Below are positions 25,035 through 32,616 of a DNA stretch of 64,000 bases, piece by piece (the stretch's first letter is position 1; every line of letters starts with the position of its first letter). The notes beneath the pieces were generated by a model, which saw nothing but the letters and a program-made list of their open reading frames with translations, did not search any database and was not told the DNA's origin. Made by a program: the position numbers and the translations under genes. The DNA is from Alteribacter populi (GTDB lineage Bacteria; Bacillota; Bacilli; Bacillales; Salisediminibacteriaceae): the NCBI RefSeq assembly GCF_002352765.1, contig NZ_KZ293963.1, positions 1,014,368 to 1,078,367 on the forward strand. The letters are read 5' to 3'.

Positions 25035-25891
25035 TATATGAATGACTTATCCGGACGTTCCAAACTTAGACGACCAAGCTTACCTCCACGAAAATCTCTT
25101 AAGATTAATTCTGATGTGCGGTCGTAGTCTACCATACCACCGCTGACAAGACAGCCTCGCTTTTTACCAATTTCGTCAAACAACTCACTAACTTCTTCAG
25201 AAATTTCTTGAAGCTGGTAGCGTTGTTTTAACGTATCAGGATAAACCTCTTTTATGTAATTCAAAAGAAATACAGCTGATTCTTGAAAATCAAAAATGTC
25301 TTCTTTAATCGCTCCGGTTAATGCTAAGCGAAACCCAACCGCATCATCATCAAACTTCGGCCAAAGTATCCCTGGAGTATCTAACAGCTCCATTTCCTTA
25401 CCAACTTTAATCCACTGCTGACTTTTCGTCACCCCTGGCCGGTCTCCGATTTTAGCAATTTTCTTATTCGCTAGACGGTTGATAAGTGTCGACTTCCCTA
25501 CGTTAGGAATCCCTAGAATGAGCGCACGAACTGCTCGGGGATTCATCCCTTTTCGTTTCATTTTCTCAATCATCGCTGACGCTTGCTTTTTTACAGCTAA
25601 TGAAATATCTTTAATCCCTTTTCCTTTTTGGGAATCTACTTCAAGAACGAGATAGCCTTTAGCTTCGAAAAACTCACGCCATAACTGGTTTACATTTCGA
25701 TCTGCTAAATCAGCTTTATTGAGGATCATAACTCTTGGCTTATTTTTTGTAATCTCGTCAATGACTGGGTTACGTGAAGAAAGGGGGATGCGGGCATCTA
25801 CCAGTTCAATCACGACATCGATGAGCTTCATTTTTTCTTGCGCTTCCCGCTTGGCTTTTGCCATATGACCTGGGAACCATTGGATTGACAT
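25034..25891 (-). CDS. rbgA: Ribosome biogenesis GTPase RbgA (YlqF)
   Basis: 285 residues. RbgA completes the 50S subunit and interacts with L6. It is a circularly permuted GTPase: the G4 motif NKAD (58-61) precedes G1 GIPNVGKST (about 126) and G3 DTPG (about 173). The C-terminal domain from about 190 is helical and RNA-binding. It follows lepB by 15 bp. Confidence 0.98.
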   Translation of the reverse strand: MSIQWFPGHMAKAKREAQEKMKLIDVVIELVDARIPLSSRNPVIDEITKNKPRVMILNKADLADRNVNQLWREFFEAKGYLVLEVDSQKGKGIKDISLAVKKQASAMIEKMKRKGMNPRAVRALILGIPNVGKSTLINRLANKKIAKIGDRPGVTKSQQWIKVGKEMELLDTPGILWPKFDDDAVGFRLALTGAIKEDIFDFQESAVFLLNYIKEVYPDTLKQRYQLQEISEEVSELFDEIGKKRGCLVSGGMVDYDRTSELILRDFRGGKLGRLSLERPDKSFI

Positions 25892-25906
25892 TGCTCGATT
25901 TACCTC

Positions 25907-26452
25907 CTAGTTTACAATTCGAACGTCGTTAAACGGCCAAAATACAAAGTTAGCTTTTCCGACAACTTCATCATATGGAATGACACCGATGTGCCGGCTG
26001 TCCTTACTATGTTGGCGATTGTCACCAAGAACGAAGACATGGCCTTCAGGAATCTCGTCAAGTCCCGTTAAGTCCTCCAAAGTAAAATCATGTGTAAACG
26101 GACTTTCGTTTGTAGCAGCCTTGAAGTCATCCAAATGCGGCTCCTCAACGGGTTCACCATTGATATAAAGTGTATCCTCTTGATAAGAAACAGTATCGCC
26201 CGGCAAGCCGATGACTCGTTTTATATAGTCTTTACTTTCTGTTGCATGAAAAACCACAATATCAAAACGATCGGGCTCTGAAATGGTATACCCGATTTTA
26301 TTTACAATCATGCGATCATTATGTTCTAGTGTTGGCATCATCGATTGTCCATCTACAACAATCGGTGCAAAGAAAAAATAACGGATAACGACAGCTAAAA
26401 TTAATGCGACGGCAACGGCTTTTAACCATTCCCAAGACTCTGATTTTGCCAT
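25907..26452 (-). CDS. lepB: Signal peptidase I
   Basis: 181 residues, the short Gram-positive type. It cleaves signal peptides of secreted proteins. One N-terminal membrane anchor (about 10-29) is followed by the Ser-Lys dyad: Ser37 in DGQSMMPTL and Lys78 in DYIKRVIGLPGD. The box VFVLGDNRQHSKDSRHIG (about 140-157) is conserved. It is placed between rplS and rbgA; Bacillus subtilis lacks a copy here. Confidence 0.98.
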   Translation of the reverse strand: MAKSESWEWLKAVAVALILAVVIRYFFFAPIVVDGQSMMPTLEHNDRMIVNKIGYTISEPDRFDIVVFHATESKDYIKRVIGLPGDTVSYQEDTLYINGEPVEEPHLDDFKAATNESPFTHDFTLEDLTGLDEIPEGHVFVLGDNRQHSKDSRHIGVIPYDEVVGKANFVFWPFNDVRIVN

Positions 26453-26493
26453 ATGGCCTAGCCTCCAAACGAAATAATCTGCTCATAGTTATT

Positions 26494-26509
26494 GGATGTG
26501 TTCAAAAAG
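26494..26509. repeat. Family B terminal-repeat fragment upstream of lepB
   Basis: GGATGTGTTCAAAAAG matches the end of family B (GGATGTTCAAAAAG) with two extra bases. No opposite end is seen nearby, so it is a solo end or chance match. Confidence 0.3.
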
Positions 26510-26641
26510 AAAGAAAAAGAGATTTAACCGTTATTTCCCCTGGACTTTCTGATCATTCTCTTAATATTGTAAAGGAAAACTCCGTTATTTTCCATAAGTA
26601 ATCAGGGCTGTTTTCTGGCAAATCAACGTTCGCTTATATGC

Positions 26642-26671
26642 AAAAAGGAGCCTGGATCACCCAAGCTCCTC
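26642..26671 (-). terminator. Terminator downstream of rplS
   Basis: GGAGCTTGG and CCAGGCTCC pair around a TGAT loop, followed by TTTTTG on the minus strand. It separates rplS from lepB. Confidence 0.8.
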
Positions 26672-26680
26672 TTCAGACAT

Positions 26681-27022
26681 TTAGCGTTCTTTAATTCGTG
26701 CTGCTTTACCGCGCAGTGCACGCAAGTAGTAAAGTTTAGCTTGACGTACTTTACCGCGACGAGTCACTTCGATCGTAGCTAGACGAGGTGAATGTACTGG
26801 AAATGTACGCTCGACTCCAACACCGTTGGATACTTTACGAACAGTGAACGTTTCGCTGATTCCAGTACCACGGCGTTTAATAACAACACCTTGGAATACC
26901 TGGATACGCTCGCGTGTGCCCTCAACAACTTTTACGTGTACACGAAGAGTATCTCCGGCACGGAATGTTGGAAGGTCACCTTTCAACTGATCTTTTGTAA
27001 TATCGCGAATGATTTGTTCCAT
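26681..27022 (-). CDS. rplS: 50S ribosomal protein L19
   Basis: 113 residues, standard length. L19 lies at the 30S-50S interface. Conserved segments RAGDTLRVHVKVVEGTRERI, GVVIKRRGTG and RRGKVRQAKLYYLRALRGKA are intact. It has its own promoter and a leader that fits the L19 leader RNA, suggesting autogenous control apart from trmD. Confidence 0.99.
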   Translation of the reverse strand: MEQIIRDITKDQLKGDLPTFRAGDTLRVHVKVVEGTRERIQVFQGVVIKRRGTGISETFTVRKVSNGVGVERTFPVHSPRLATIEVTRRGKVRQAKLYYLRALRGKAARIKER

Positions 27023-27040
27023 GGCTGTTCGCCTCCTTCC

Positions 27041-27102
27041 CTACAGATGTTCATGTCCGACTTGCGACAGCGGAGCATCTTGATAATGTGGCTGAAACCA
27101 CA
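27041..27102 (-). promoter_or_regulatory. Ribosomal protein L19 leader
   Basis: The untranslated region of rplS begins with the hairpin TGTGG-TTTCAG-CCACA (27087-27102) and continues with the conserved-looking AAGATGCTCCGCTG and CGCAAGTCGGACATGAACAT, ending before the ribosome binding site. It resembles my recollection of the L19 leader RNA found upstream of rplS in low-GC Gram-positives. The assignment needs a covariance-model match. Confidence 0.7.
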
Positions 27103-27108
27103 AATTAT

Positions 27109-27137
27109 ATAATAGCACACGTGACGTGCGAGTACAA
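27109..27137 (-). promoter_or_regulatory. Predicted sigma-A promoter of rplS
   Basis: TTGTAC (27132-27137), a 17-base spacer and TATTAT (27109-27114) between trmD and rplS. Transcription would start just before the L19 leader hairpin. Confidence 0.6.
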
Positions 27138-27145
27138 GATTATTT

Positions 27146-27889
27146 TTAACGCTGTTCTTCCCTCAATTTGTCTAAGTAGATCCTGTCATCTTCATTGAGA
27201 TCCAGTTTATCCAATAGATCAGGCCTTCGTTCATATGTGCGTCTTAATGACTCTTCACGGCGCCATCGTTCAATTCGCTCGTGATGTCCTGAGAGAAGGA
27301 CTTGAGGTACTCCCATTCCTCTGTACTCAGCAGGACGGGTATAGTGAGGATGTTCTAACAATCCGGTACTATGAGAATCGGTAACAGCAGACATTTCATT
27401 CCCTAATGCGCCGGGAAGAAGCCTTGTCACACTATCCGCTATGACCATTGCCCCTAGTTCTCCGCCGGTTAACACAAAGTCGCCGAGGGAGATTTCATCG
27501 GTTACAAGGTGCTCACGGACGCGTTCATCATATCCTTCATAATGACCACATAAAAAAATCAGGTGCTCTTCATCAGCCAATTCCTCTGCTTTTCTTTGAT
27601 TAAAGGGTTCACCTTGTGGACAAAGAAGAATGACTCGAGGTTTGCTTGCTCCATCTTCATCTATGCGATGCGCCTCGACTGCATCAAAAAGCGGCTGGGG
27701 TGTAAGTACCATGCCGCCACCACCGCCATATGGATAATCATCAACCCGGGAATGTTTGTTCGTGCTATAATCCCTAAAATTTACAACATCAAAAGAGACG
27801 GCCCCTTTTCGCTGAGCCTGTCCTAATATTGATGTATTAAAAACTCCTGTAAACATCTCAGGAAAAAGTGTCAAAACCGTCATTTTCAT
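27146..27889 (-). CDS. trmD: tRNA (guanine-37 N1)-methyltransferase TrmD
   Basis: 247 residues. It methylates G37 of tRNA, preventing +1 frameshifts. The SPOUT knot is marked by LTPQPLFDAV, ILLCPQGEPFNQ, FLCGHYEGYDERVREH and EISLGDFVLTGGELGAMVIAD. It overlaps the end of rimM by 4 bp (ATGA) and is co-translated with it. Confidence 0.99.
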   Translation of the reverse strand: MKMTVLTLFPEMFTGVFNTSILGQAQRKGAVSFDVVNFRDYSTNKHSRVDDYPYGGGGGMVLTPQPLFDAVEAHRIDEDGASKPRVILLCPQGEPFNQRKAEELADEEHLIFLCGHYEGYDERVREHLVTDEISLGDFVLTGGELGAMVIADSVTRLLPGALGNEMSAVTDSHSTGLLEHPHYTRPAEYRGMGVPQVLLSGHHERIERWRREESLRRTYERRPDLLDKLDLNEDDRIYLDKLREEQR

Positions 27890-28404
27890 TCGTCAATCAA
27901 ACCTTCCATCAATTCAATCGTGACAACGTTTTGCTCAAGATCAATCTGTTTAACGACTGAATCAATATACGGAATAAGGGCATCCTTGGCACCTTTGCGT
28001 TGTATAACCCAGACATCATTTGCTCCTGGGGAGAGAATTTCTTTAATCACTCCCACTGCTTCACCTTCCGTCGTCTTTACGTTACAGCCGATGATTTCGT
28101 TATATAAGTATTCTCCTTCTTCAAGAGAAGGGGTGTCCTCTCCTGAAACTTGGAGTAATGACCCTTTATATTTTTCTACGTCATTTACGTTAGCAAGCCC
28201 ATCAAATGACAGTAGATCAAATTGCTTATGTGTACGATGGCTCGCAACTGTTACCGGCTCACGCTGCCCACCTTCAAGTTGAATATACAAATTTGCTCCC
28301 GGCTGATAACGTTCTTCCGGGAAGTCAGTTCTTGAAATGACGCGAACCTCGCCGCGTATTCCATGGGTATTGACGATCTTACCCACATTTAACCAATTAG
28401 TCAT
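27886..28404 (-). CDS. rimM: 16S rRNA processing protein RimM
   Basis: 172 residues from the ATG at 28402-28404 (MTNWLNVGKIVNTHGIRGE), overlapping the ylqD stop; the earlier ATG at 28431 is not needed. RimM binds S19 and assists 30S head maturation. The N-terminal barrel shows VGKIVNTHGIRGEVRV and the C-terminal PRC-barrel YLYNEIIGCNVKTTEGEAVG and DALIPYIDSVV. Confidence 0.97.
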   Translation of the reverse strand: MTNWLNVGKIVNTHGIRGEVRVISRTDFPEERYQPGANLYIQLEGGQREPVTVASHRTHKQFDLLSFDGLANVNDVEKYKGSLLQVSGEDTPSLEEGEYLYNEIIGCNVKTTEGEAVGVIKEILSPGANDVWVIQRKGAKDALIPYIDSVVKQIDLEQNVVTIELMEGLIDE

Positions 28405-28813
28405 CTTCCATGCCGCCTTTTCGAATTTCATCTACGACACCGTTCTTTACGACGATCTCTGTACCCTTCATTATCCCTTCCCAATTATCACCTTCTTCAA
28501 CCTCTTCGATCATTTGAATTGAACCTTCACGAATTTCTGACCCTAATTCTAATTCATCGAGTTGACTTAACTTAAGTTCAAGTTGGCGAAGCTTTTCTTT
28601 TCGACGTTGCAATTCACGACGAAAGCTTTCTTTTAAAGAATTTTGATAGTTTACGTTATTTTTATTCGCCTTGAGCTTTTTGTGAAGCACAAATTCCAGT
28701 TGTTGAAGTTCTTTGTTGAGTTGATATTGCTTCGATAAAAATTGCTCTTTCAGCTGCGTTTTACTGTCTTCGGTTAATATTTGTTTTACAACTACTTTTT
28801 TAATTATTTGCAA
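28397..28813 (-). CDS. ylqD: YlqD family protein
   Basis: 138 residues from TTG (28811-28813), the start best placed after GGAGGTG (six bases); the ATG at 28819 touches that site. A basic N-terminal strand (QIIKKVVVKQILTEDSK) is followed by a coiled coil (about 20-95) and a small acidic C-terminal domain. It lies between khpA and rimM, as in Bacillus subtilis. No function is known to me; the operon suggests a link to ribosome or RNA metabolism. Confidence 0.88.
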   Translation of the reverse strand: MQIIKKVVVKQILTEDSKTQLKEQFLSKQYQLNKELQQLEFVLHKKLKANKNNVNYQNSLKESFRRELQRRKEKLRQLELKLSQLDELELGSEIREGSIQMIEEVEEGDNWEGIMKGTEIVVKNGVVDEIRKGGMEDD

Positions 28814-28882
28814 GCTCATCACCTCCGCGAAAGTCGCGCTACTAATCTTTGTTATCCCGCAAACAATGTCCGGATATACGGA

Positions 28883-28910
28883 AAAAGGGAGAGGACAGAC
28901 CCCACCCTTT
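28883..28910 (-). terminator. Terminator between khpA and ylqD
   Basis: AAAGGG(T)GGGG pairs with CCTC(T)CCCTTT around a small loop, followed by TTCCG on the minus strand, overlapping the khpA stop region. It would partly separate rpsP-khpA from ylqD-rimM-trmD. Confidence 0.55.
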
Positions 28911-29145
28911 AACCAATTTCTAAATTAATGCGTTTGTTTTGATTTGCTCCTGCAGCATAAACTACAGAGCGAATCGCTTTTGCAATGCGACCTTGTTTAC
29001 CGATTACCTTACCCATGTCGTCTCTGTGGACTGAAAGTTTAAGTGTGAGTGAACGACCTTCGTCTTCTTCAGTGACATGGACATCTTCGGGATGATCTAC
29101 AAGTGCTTTTGCAATGGACTCCACTAATTCTTTCAAGTCACTCAC
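28909..29145 (-). CDS. khpA: KH-domain RNA-binding protein KhpA (YlqC)
   Basis: 78 residues with a GTG start, or 75 with a TTG start (29134-29136) that has AAGGTGAG at a better distance. A single KH domain with the GxxG loop in GKVIGKQGRIAKAIRSVVYA (about 46-65). In Gram-positives KhpA pairs with KhpB (Jag) to bind RNA and affect cell division. It lies directly after rpsP. Confidence 0.95.
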   Translation of the reverse strand: MSDLKELVESIAKALVDHPEDVHVTEEDEGRSLTLKLSVHRDDMGKVIGKQGRIAKAIRSVVYAAGANQNKRINLEIG

Positions 29146-29191
29146 CTTCTATCACATTTATTGATGTTGTAACAATTATAATACGAAAACC

Positions 29192-29464
29192 TTATTTTTC
29201 GTTCTTCGCATTATGAAACTTTTCCATCAAACCAACGTTAGAGAAAAGGTTGCGAACTGTGTCCGAAGGCTTCGCGCCATCTTTCATCCATTTCAACGCT
29301 TTTTCTTCATCAACGTTAAACTTAACTGGGTTTTCTAAAGGATTATATGTTCCTAACTCCTCGATCAAGCGACCGTCACGCGGAGAACGAGAGTCCGCTA
29401 CAACGACACGATAGAATGGAGATTTTTTAGCTCCCATACGCTTAAGACGAATTTTAACTGCCAT
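29192..29464 (-). CDS. rpsP: 30S ribosomal protein S16
   Basis: 90 residues from the ATG at 29462-29464, with GGAGGTG upstream. The N-terminus MAVKIRLKRMGAKKSPFYR and RDGRLIEELGTYNPL are diagnostic. S16 is needed early in 30S assembly. It follows ffh. Confidence 0.99.
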   Translation of the reverse strand: MAVKIRLKRMGAKKSPFYRVVVADSRSPRDGRLIEELGTYNPLENPVKFNVDEEKALKWMKDGAKPSDTVRNLFSNVGLMEKFHNAKNEK

Positions 29465-29577
29465 GTGTTTCACCTCCAAATCAAATTAACACAATTACAG
29501 ATGGTATCATAATTCCACCTTAGTGGCAACCCCCGTAAAGTAAAAAAACTTAACAGGATATTCACCACATTAATGGT

Positions 29578-30933
29578 TTACATAAACGGAAACTTCATTC
29601 CGCCTAAGCCACCTTTTTTCTTTTTTCCTTTTTGCATACCCGACATTTGTTTCATCATTTTTTTCATTTCGCCAAATTGTTTGATGAGACGGTTCACATC
29701 TTGAATTGTCGTTCCGCTTCCTTTTGCAATCCGTTTACGTCGACTCGCATTTAAAATGGAAGGGTCTTCTTTTTCAGCTTTCGTCATGGAACGAACGATT
29801 GCTTCAATTTGACCGATTTGCTTTTCATCGACTTGAACGTTTTTTAAGCCCTTCATTTTCCCTGCTCCTGGCATCATATCCAACAGTTCATCTAAAGGAC
29901 CCATGCTGCGAACTTGACTGAGCTGTTCCAAAAAATCATCAAAAGTAAGATCATTGGTGCGCATTTTTCGCTCAAGTTCTTTGGCACGCTCTTCGTCTAC
30001 ATTCGTTTGTGCTTTCTCGATGAGAGTAAGAACATCGCCCATACCGAGAATTCGTGAAGCCATTCGTTCTGGATGGAAAGGCTCTAGTGCATCGATCTTT
30101 TCACCCATCCCCGCAAATTTAATCGGTGTGTCGGTAACTGCTTTGACACTGATTGCCGCACCACCACGTGTATCGCCGTCAAGCTTTGTTAATACAACAC
30201 CAGTTATACCAAGGCGTTCATTAAAGTTTTCGGCTACGTTTACGGCATCCTGACCGGTCATGGCGTCGACAACGAGTAAGATCTCATCAGGTTTGGCCAA
30301 ATCTTTAATTTGATCGAGCTCGCCCATTAACTCTTCATCAATATGAAGACGTCCAGCCGTATCGATCAACACGTAATCGTGATGATCTTCTTTTGCTTTC
30401 TCTAGTGCTTTTTGCGCGATTTCCACAGGACTGACTTGATCGCCCATAGAGAAAACCGGCATATTCAATTGCTTACCAAGCGTTTCTAATTGTTTAATCG
30501 CGGCTGGGCGATAAATATCTGCCGCAACCATGAGTGGATTACGATTATGTTTTTTACGTAAATGATTAGCAAGTTTTCCAGTTGTCGTCGTCTTACCTGC
30601 ACCTTGCAGTCCTACCATCATGACAACGGTTGGTGACTTTTGAGCAACGGCAATTTTACTTTGCTCGCCACCCATAAGTGCAGTCAGTTCTTCATTTACA
30701 ACTTTAATGACTTGCTGTCCGGGAGTTAAACTTTGTAGGACTTCTTGTCCGACTGCCCGTTCTTTTACGCGAGCGATAAAATCCTTTACAACTTTAAAAT
30801 TTACATCCGCCTCTAAAAGTGCCAGCCTCACTTCTCGCATCATCGTTTTGACGTCTGCTTCTGAGACCTTCCCTTTCCCGCGGATTTTATTTAAAGTTCC
30901 TTGGAGTCGCTCCGCTAAACCTTCAAATGCCAT
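29578..30933 (-). CDS. ffh: Signal recognition particle protein Ffh
   Basis: 451 residues. The SRP GTPase binds signal peptides on ribosomes. N domain 1-85; G domain with G1 GLQGAGKTTT (about 107), DTAGRLH (about 190) and TKLDGDTRGG (about 248); the methionine-rich M domain (about 300-451) ends in MKKMMKQMSGMQKGKKKK. It follows ylxM by 11 bp. Confidence 0.99.
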   Translation of the reverse strand: MAFEGLAERLQGTLNKIRGKGKVSEADVKTMMREVRLALLEADVNFKVVKDFIARVKERAVGQEVLQSLTPGQQVIKVVNEELTALMGGEQSKIAVAQKSPTVVMMVGLQGAGKTTTTGKLANHLRKKHNRNPLMVAADIYRPAAIKQLETLGKQLNMPVFSMGDQVSPVEIAQKALEKAKEDHHDYVLIDTAGRLHIDEELMGELDQIKDLAKPDEILLVVDAMTGQDAVNVAENFNERLGITGVVLTKLDGDTRGGAAISVKAVTDTPIKFAGMGEKIDALEPFHPERMASRILGMGDVLTLIEKAQTNVDEERAKELERKMRTNDLTFDDFLEQLSQVRSMGPLDELLDMMPGAGKMKGLKNVQVDEKQIGQIEAIVRSMTKAEKEDPSILNASRRKRIAKGSGTTIQDVNRLIKQFGEMKKMMKQMSGMQKGKKKKGGLGGMKFPFM

Positions 30934-30944
30934 TAGGTCGCCCC

Positions 30945-31274
30945 CTATTCAAGTTTCTCCAGGGTGTGGAGGACACGAAGGACTTCTGCACTCTCTTTTC
31001 CATCTTCAATTAGGGTTCGAAGCTGTTTCAATAAGCGATTTCGTTCTTGATACCGCCCTAATAGCGAGAGTTTCTCTTCGTATTCTTCCAACAAAGCCTC
31101 TGTGCGTCGTATATTATCATACACTGCTTGCCGACTCACTTCAAAGTGTTCAGCAATTTCCCCTAATGACCAATCGTCCAAATAATACATTCTCATGTAT
31201 TTGTTTTGTTTATCAGTCAATAGAGATTGATAAAAATCATACAGGTAATTGATTCGTATGGTTTTTTCAATCAC
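30945..31274 (-). CDS. ylxM: YlxM, SRP-associated helix-turn-helix protein
   Basis: 109 residues from a GTG (31272-31274) with AAGGCGGTG seven bases upstream, giving the family N-terminus IEKTIRINYLYDFYQSLLT. The helix-turn-helix (about 22-45: LDDWSLGEIAEHFEVSRQAVYDNIRR) resembles sigma factor region 4. YlxM is co-transcribed with ffh and has been reported to modulate SRP assembly in other Gram-positives. Confidence 0.95.
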   Translation of the reverse strand: MIEKTIRINYLYDFYQSLLTDKQNKYMRMYYLDDWSLGEIAEHFEVSRQAVYDNIRRTEALLEEYEEKLSLLGRYQERNRLLKQLRTLIEDGKESAEVLRVLHTLEKLE

Positions 31275-31317
31275 TGAACGCACCGCCTTGTTAAGTGAAT
31301 ATCCTTTACATTGAATT

Positions 31318-31346
31318 ATAATACAGGAGTAGTGACAATCTGTCAA
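31318..31346 (-). promoter_or_regulatory. Strong sigma-A promoter of ylxM-ffh
   Basis: TTGACA (31341-31346, perfect), a 17-base spacer and TATTAT (31318-31323). The start of transcription would be about 35 bases upstream of the ylxM GTG. Confidence 0.75.
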
Positions 31347-31387
31347 GATTATTTCTTGACGAGAATTTGAAGGCGGGGAGTGGGTGG

Positions 31388-31477
31388 GATCTGGTCACAT
31401 GGAGCGGGGATCTAGTCAGCCAAGTAAGATCTAGTCAATTGCCGTAGATCTGGTCAAATGGGAATCCGATCTAGTCA
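31388..31477. repeat. Array of five GATCTRGTCA direct repeats upstream of ylxM-ffh
   Basis: Five exact copies of GATCT(G/A)GTCA start at 31388, 31409, 31428, 31447 and 31468, with periods of 21, 19, 19 and 21 bases and unrelated spacers of 9-11 bases. The spacing is close to two helical turns, so the units lie on about the same face of DNA. The array ends about 40 bases upstream of the ylxM promoter -35. Periods are not all multiples of three, so it is not coding. It could be a binding array for a regulator or a simple sequence repeat. Confidence 0.9.
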
Positions 31478-31527
31478 GCGAGTGACGTATGTAGTTTTTT
31501 TAGGCTCAAATAACGTTGAGCAAATGC

Positions 31528-31556
31528 AAAAAGAGCGCCACCGAAGTGACACTCTT
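31528..31556 (-). terminator. Terminator downstream of ftsY
   Basis: GAGTGTCAC and GTGGCGCTC pair around a TTCG tetraloop, followed by TTTTTGC, about 20 bases after the ftsY stop. Confidence 0.85.
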
Positions 31557-31575
31557 CCTTTTCCAAGAAAAAACG

Positions 31576-32583
31576 TTAAGATTCACTGTTATCTTCAGTA
31601 GGCGCTTCTGCCTGCTCGAGCACTTCAGCAAAGAGGCCGTGGACGTATTGTTCAGCATCGAACTCCTGCAAGTCGTCCATTCCTTCACCGAGACCGACTA
31701 ATTTGACAGGGATATCAAGCTCATGACGGATCGCGAGAACGATGCCGCCTTTCGCGGTTCCATCTAGTTTCGTTAGTACAATGCCTGATACATCCGTAGC
31801 CTTCCCGAACGTTTTTGCCTGGCTCATCGCATTTTGACCTGTTGTTGCATCGAGGACGAGCAATACTTCATGAGGAGCATCGGGAATTTCACGCTGGATG
31901 ACACGCTTTACTTTCTCTAGCTCATTCATTAAATTCACTTTATTTTGCAGTCTTCCAGCGGTATCACACAACAGCACGTCCGCTTTTCGGGATTTAGCAG
32001 ATTGAATGGCATCATACATAACGGCTGCTGGGTCTGATCCGGCCTGTTGTTTGATTACATTTACGCCGACTCTTTCACCCCAGACTTCCAACTGTTCAAT
32101 GGCTCCAGCACGAAACGTATCACCTGCAGCAAGGACGACTTTTTTACCTTCTTGCTTAAATTTATGGGCTAGTTTTCCGATTGTCGTCGTTTTCCCGACA
32201 CCGTTAACTCCTACAAATAAAATAACCGTCATTTCGTCTTGCATATTCAACTCAGTTTCATCCTCTGACTTTTGCAGAAGCTCCGCGAGTTTTTCTGAAA
32301 TAACGGGTTGAATATCTTTAGCATCTTTAATGTTTTGCCTTTTTGCTTCCTCTTTCAATTCGTCGATCAACACCATTACGGTATGGACCCCTACATCAGC
32401 TGAAATTAAAATATCCTCCAGCTCTTCAAAAAACTCTTCATCGACTTTCCGGTAGTTTTTTACGAGCTCATTCATTTGACCGACAAAAGAATCTCTCGTT
32501 TTCGATAAACCGTCTTTGAACTTCGTTGTAACTGAATCGGTTTGTGTCGTGATTTTTTCTTTTAACTTTTTAAAGAAGCTCAT
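31576..32583 (-). CDS. ftsY: SRP receptor FtsY
   Basis: 335 residues. The membrane-associated GTPase partner of Ffh. N domain about 20-100; G domain with FVGVNGVGKTTTIGKLA (about 130-146), DTAGRLQNK (about 212) and TKLDGTAKGG (about 270). The acidic N-terminal extension of proteobacteria is absent, as in other bacilli. It follows smc by 33 bp. Confidence 0.99.
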   Translation of the reverse strand: MSFFKKLKEKITTQTDSVTTKFKDGLSKTRDSFVGQMNELVKNYRKVDEEFFEELEDILISADVGVHTVMVLIDELKEEAKRQNIKDAKDIQPVISEKLAELLQKSEDETELNMQDEMTVILFVGVNGVGKTTTIGKLAHKFKQEGKKVVLAAGDTFRAGAIEQLEVWGERVGVNVIKQQAGSDPAAVMYDAIQSAKSRKADVLLCDTAGRLQNKVNLMNELEKVKRVIQREIPDAPHEVLLVLDATTGQNAMSQAKTFGKATDVSGIVLTKLDGTAKGGIVLAIRHELDIPVKLVGLGEGMDDLQEFDAEQYVHGLFAEVLEQAEAPTEDNSES

Positions 32584-32616
32584 TTTAATACCCCCATCCT
32601 TATTGCTGAGGTCGGC

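Noticed and set aside
31388..31477. CRISPR array
   Set aside because: The repeat unit is only ten bases with 9-11-base spacers, and no cas genes are nearby. CRISPR repeats are longer than 20 bases.
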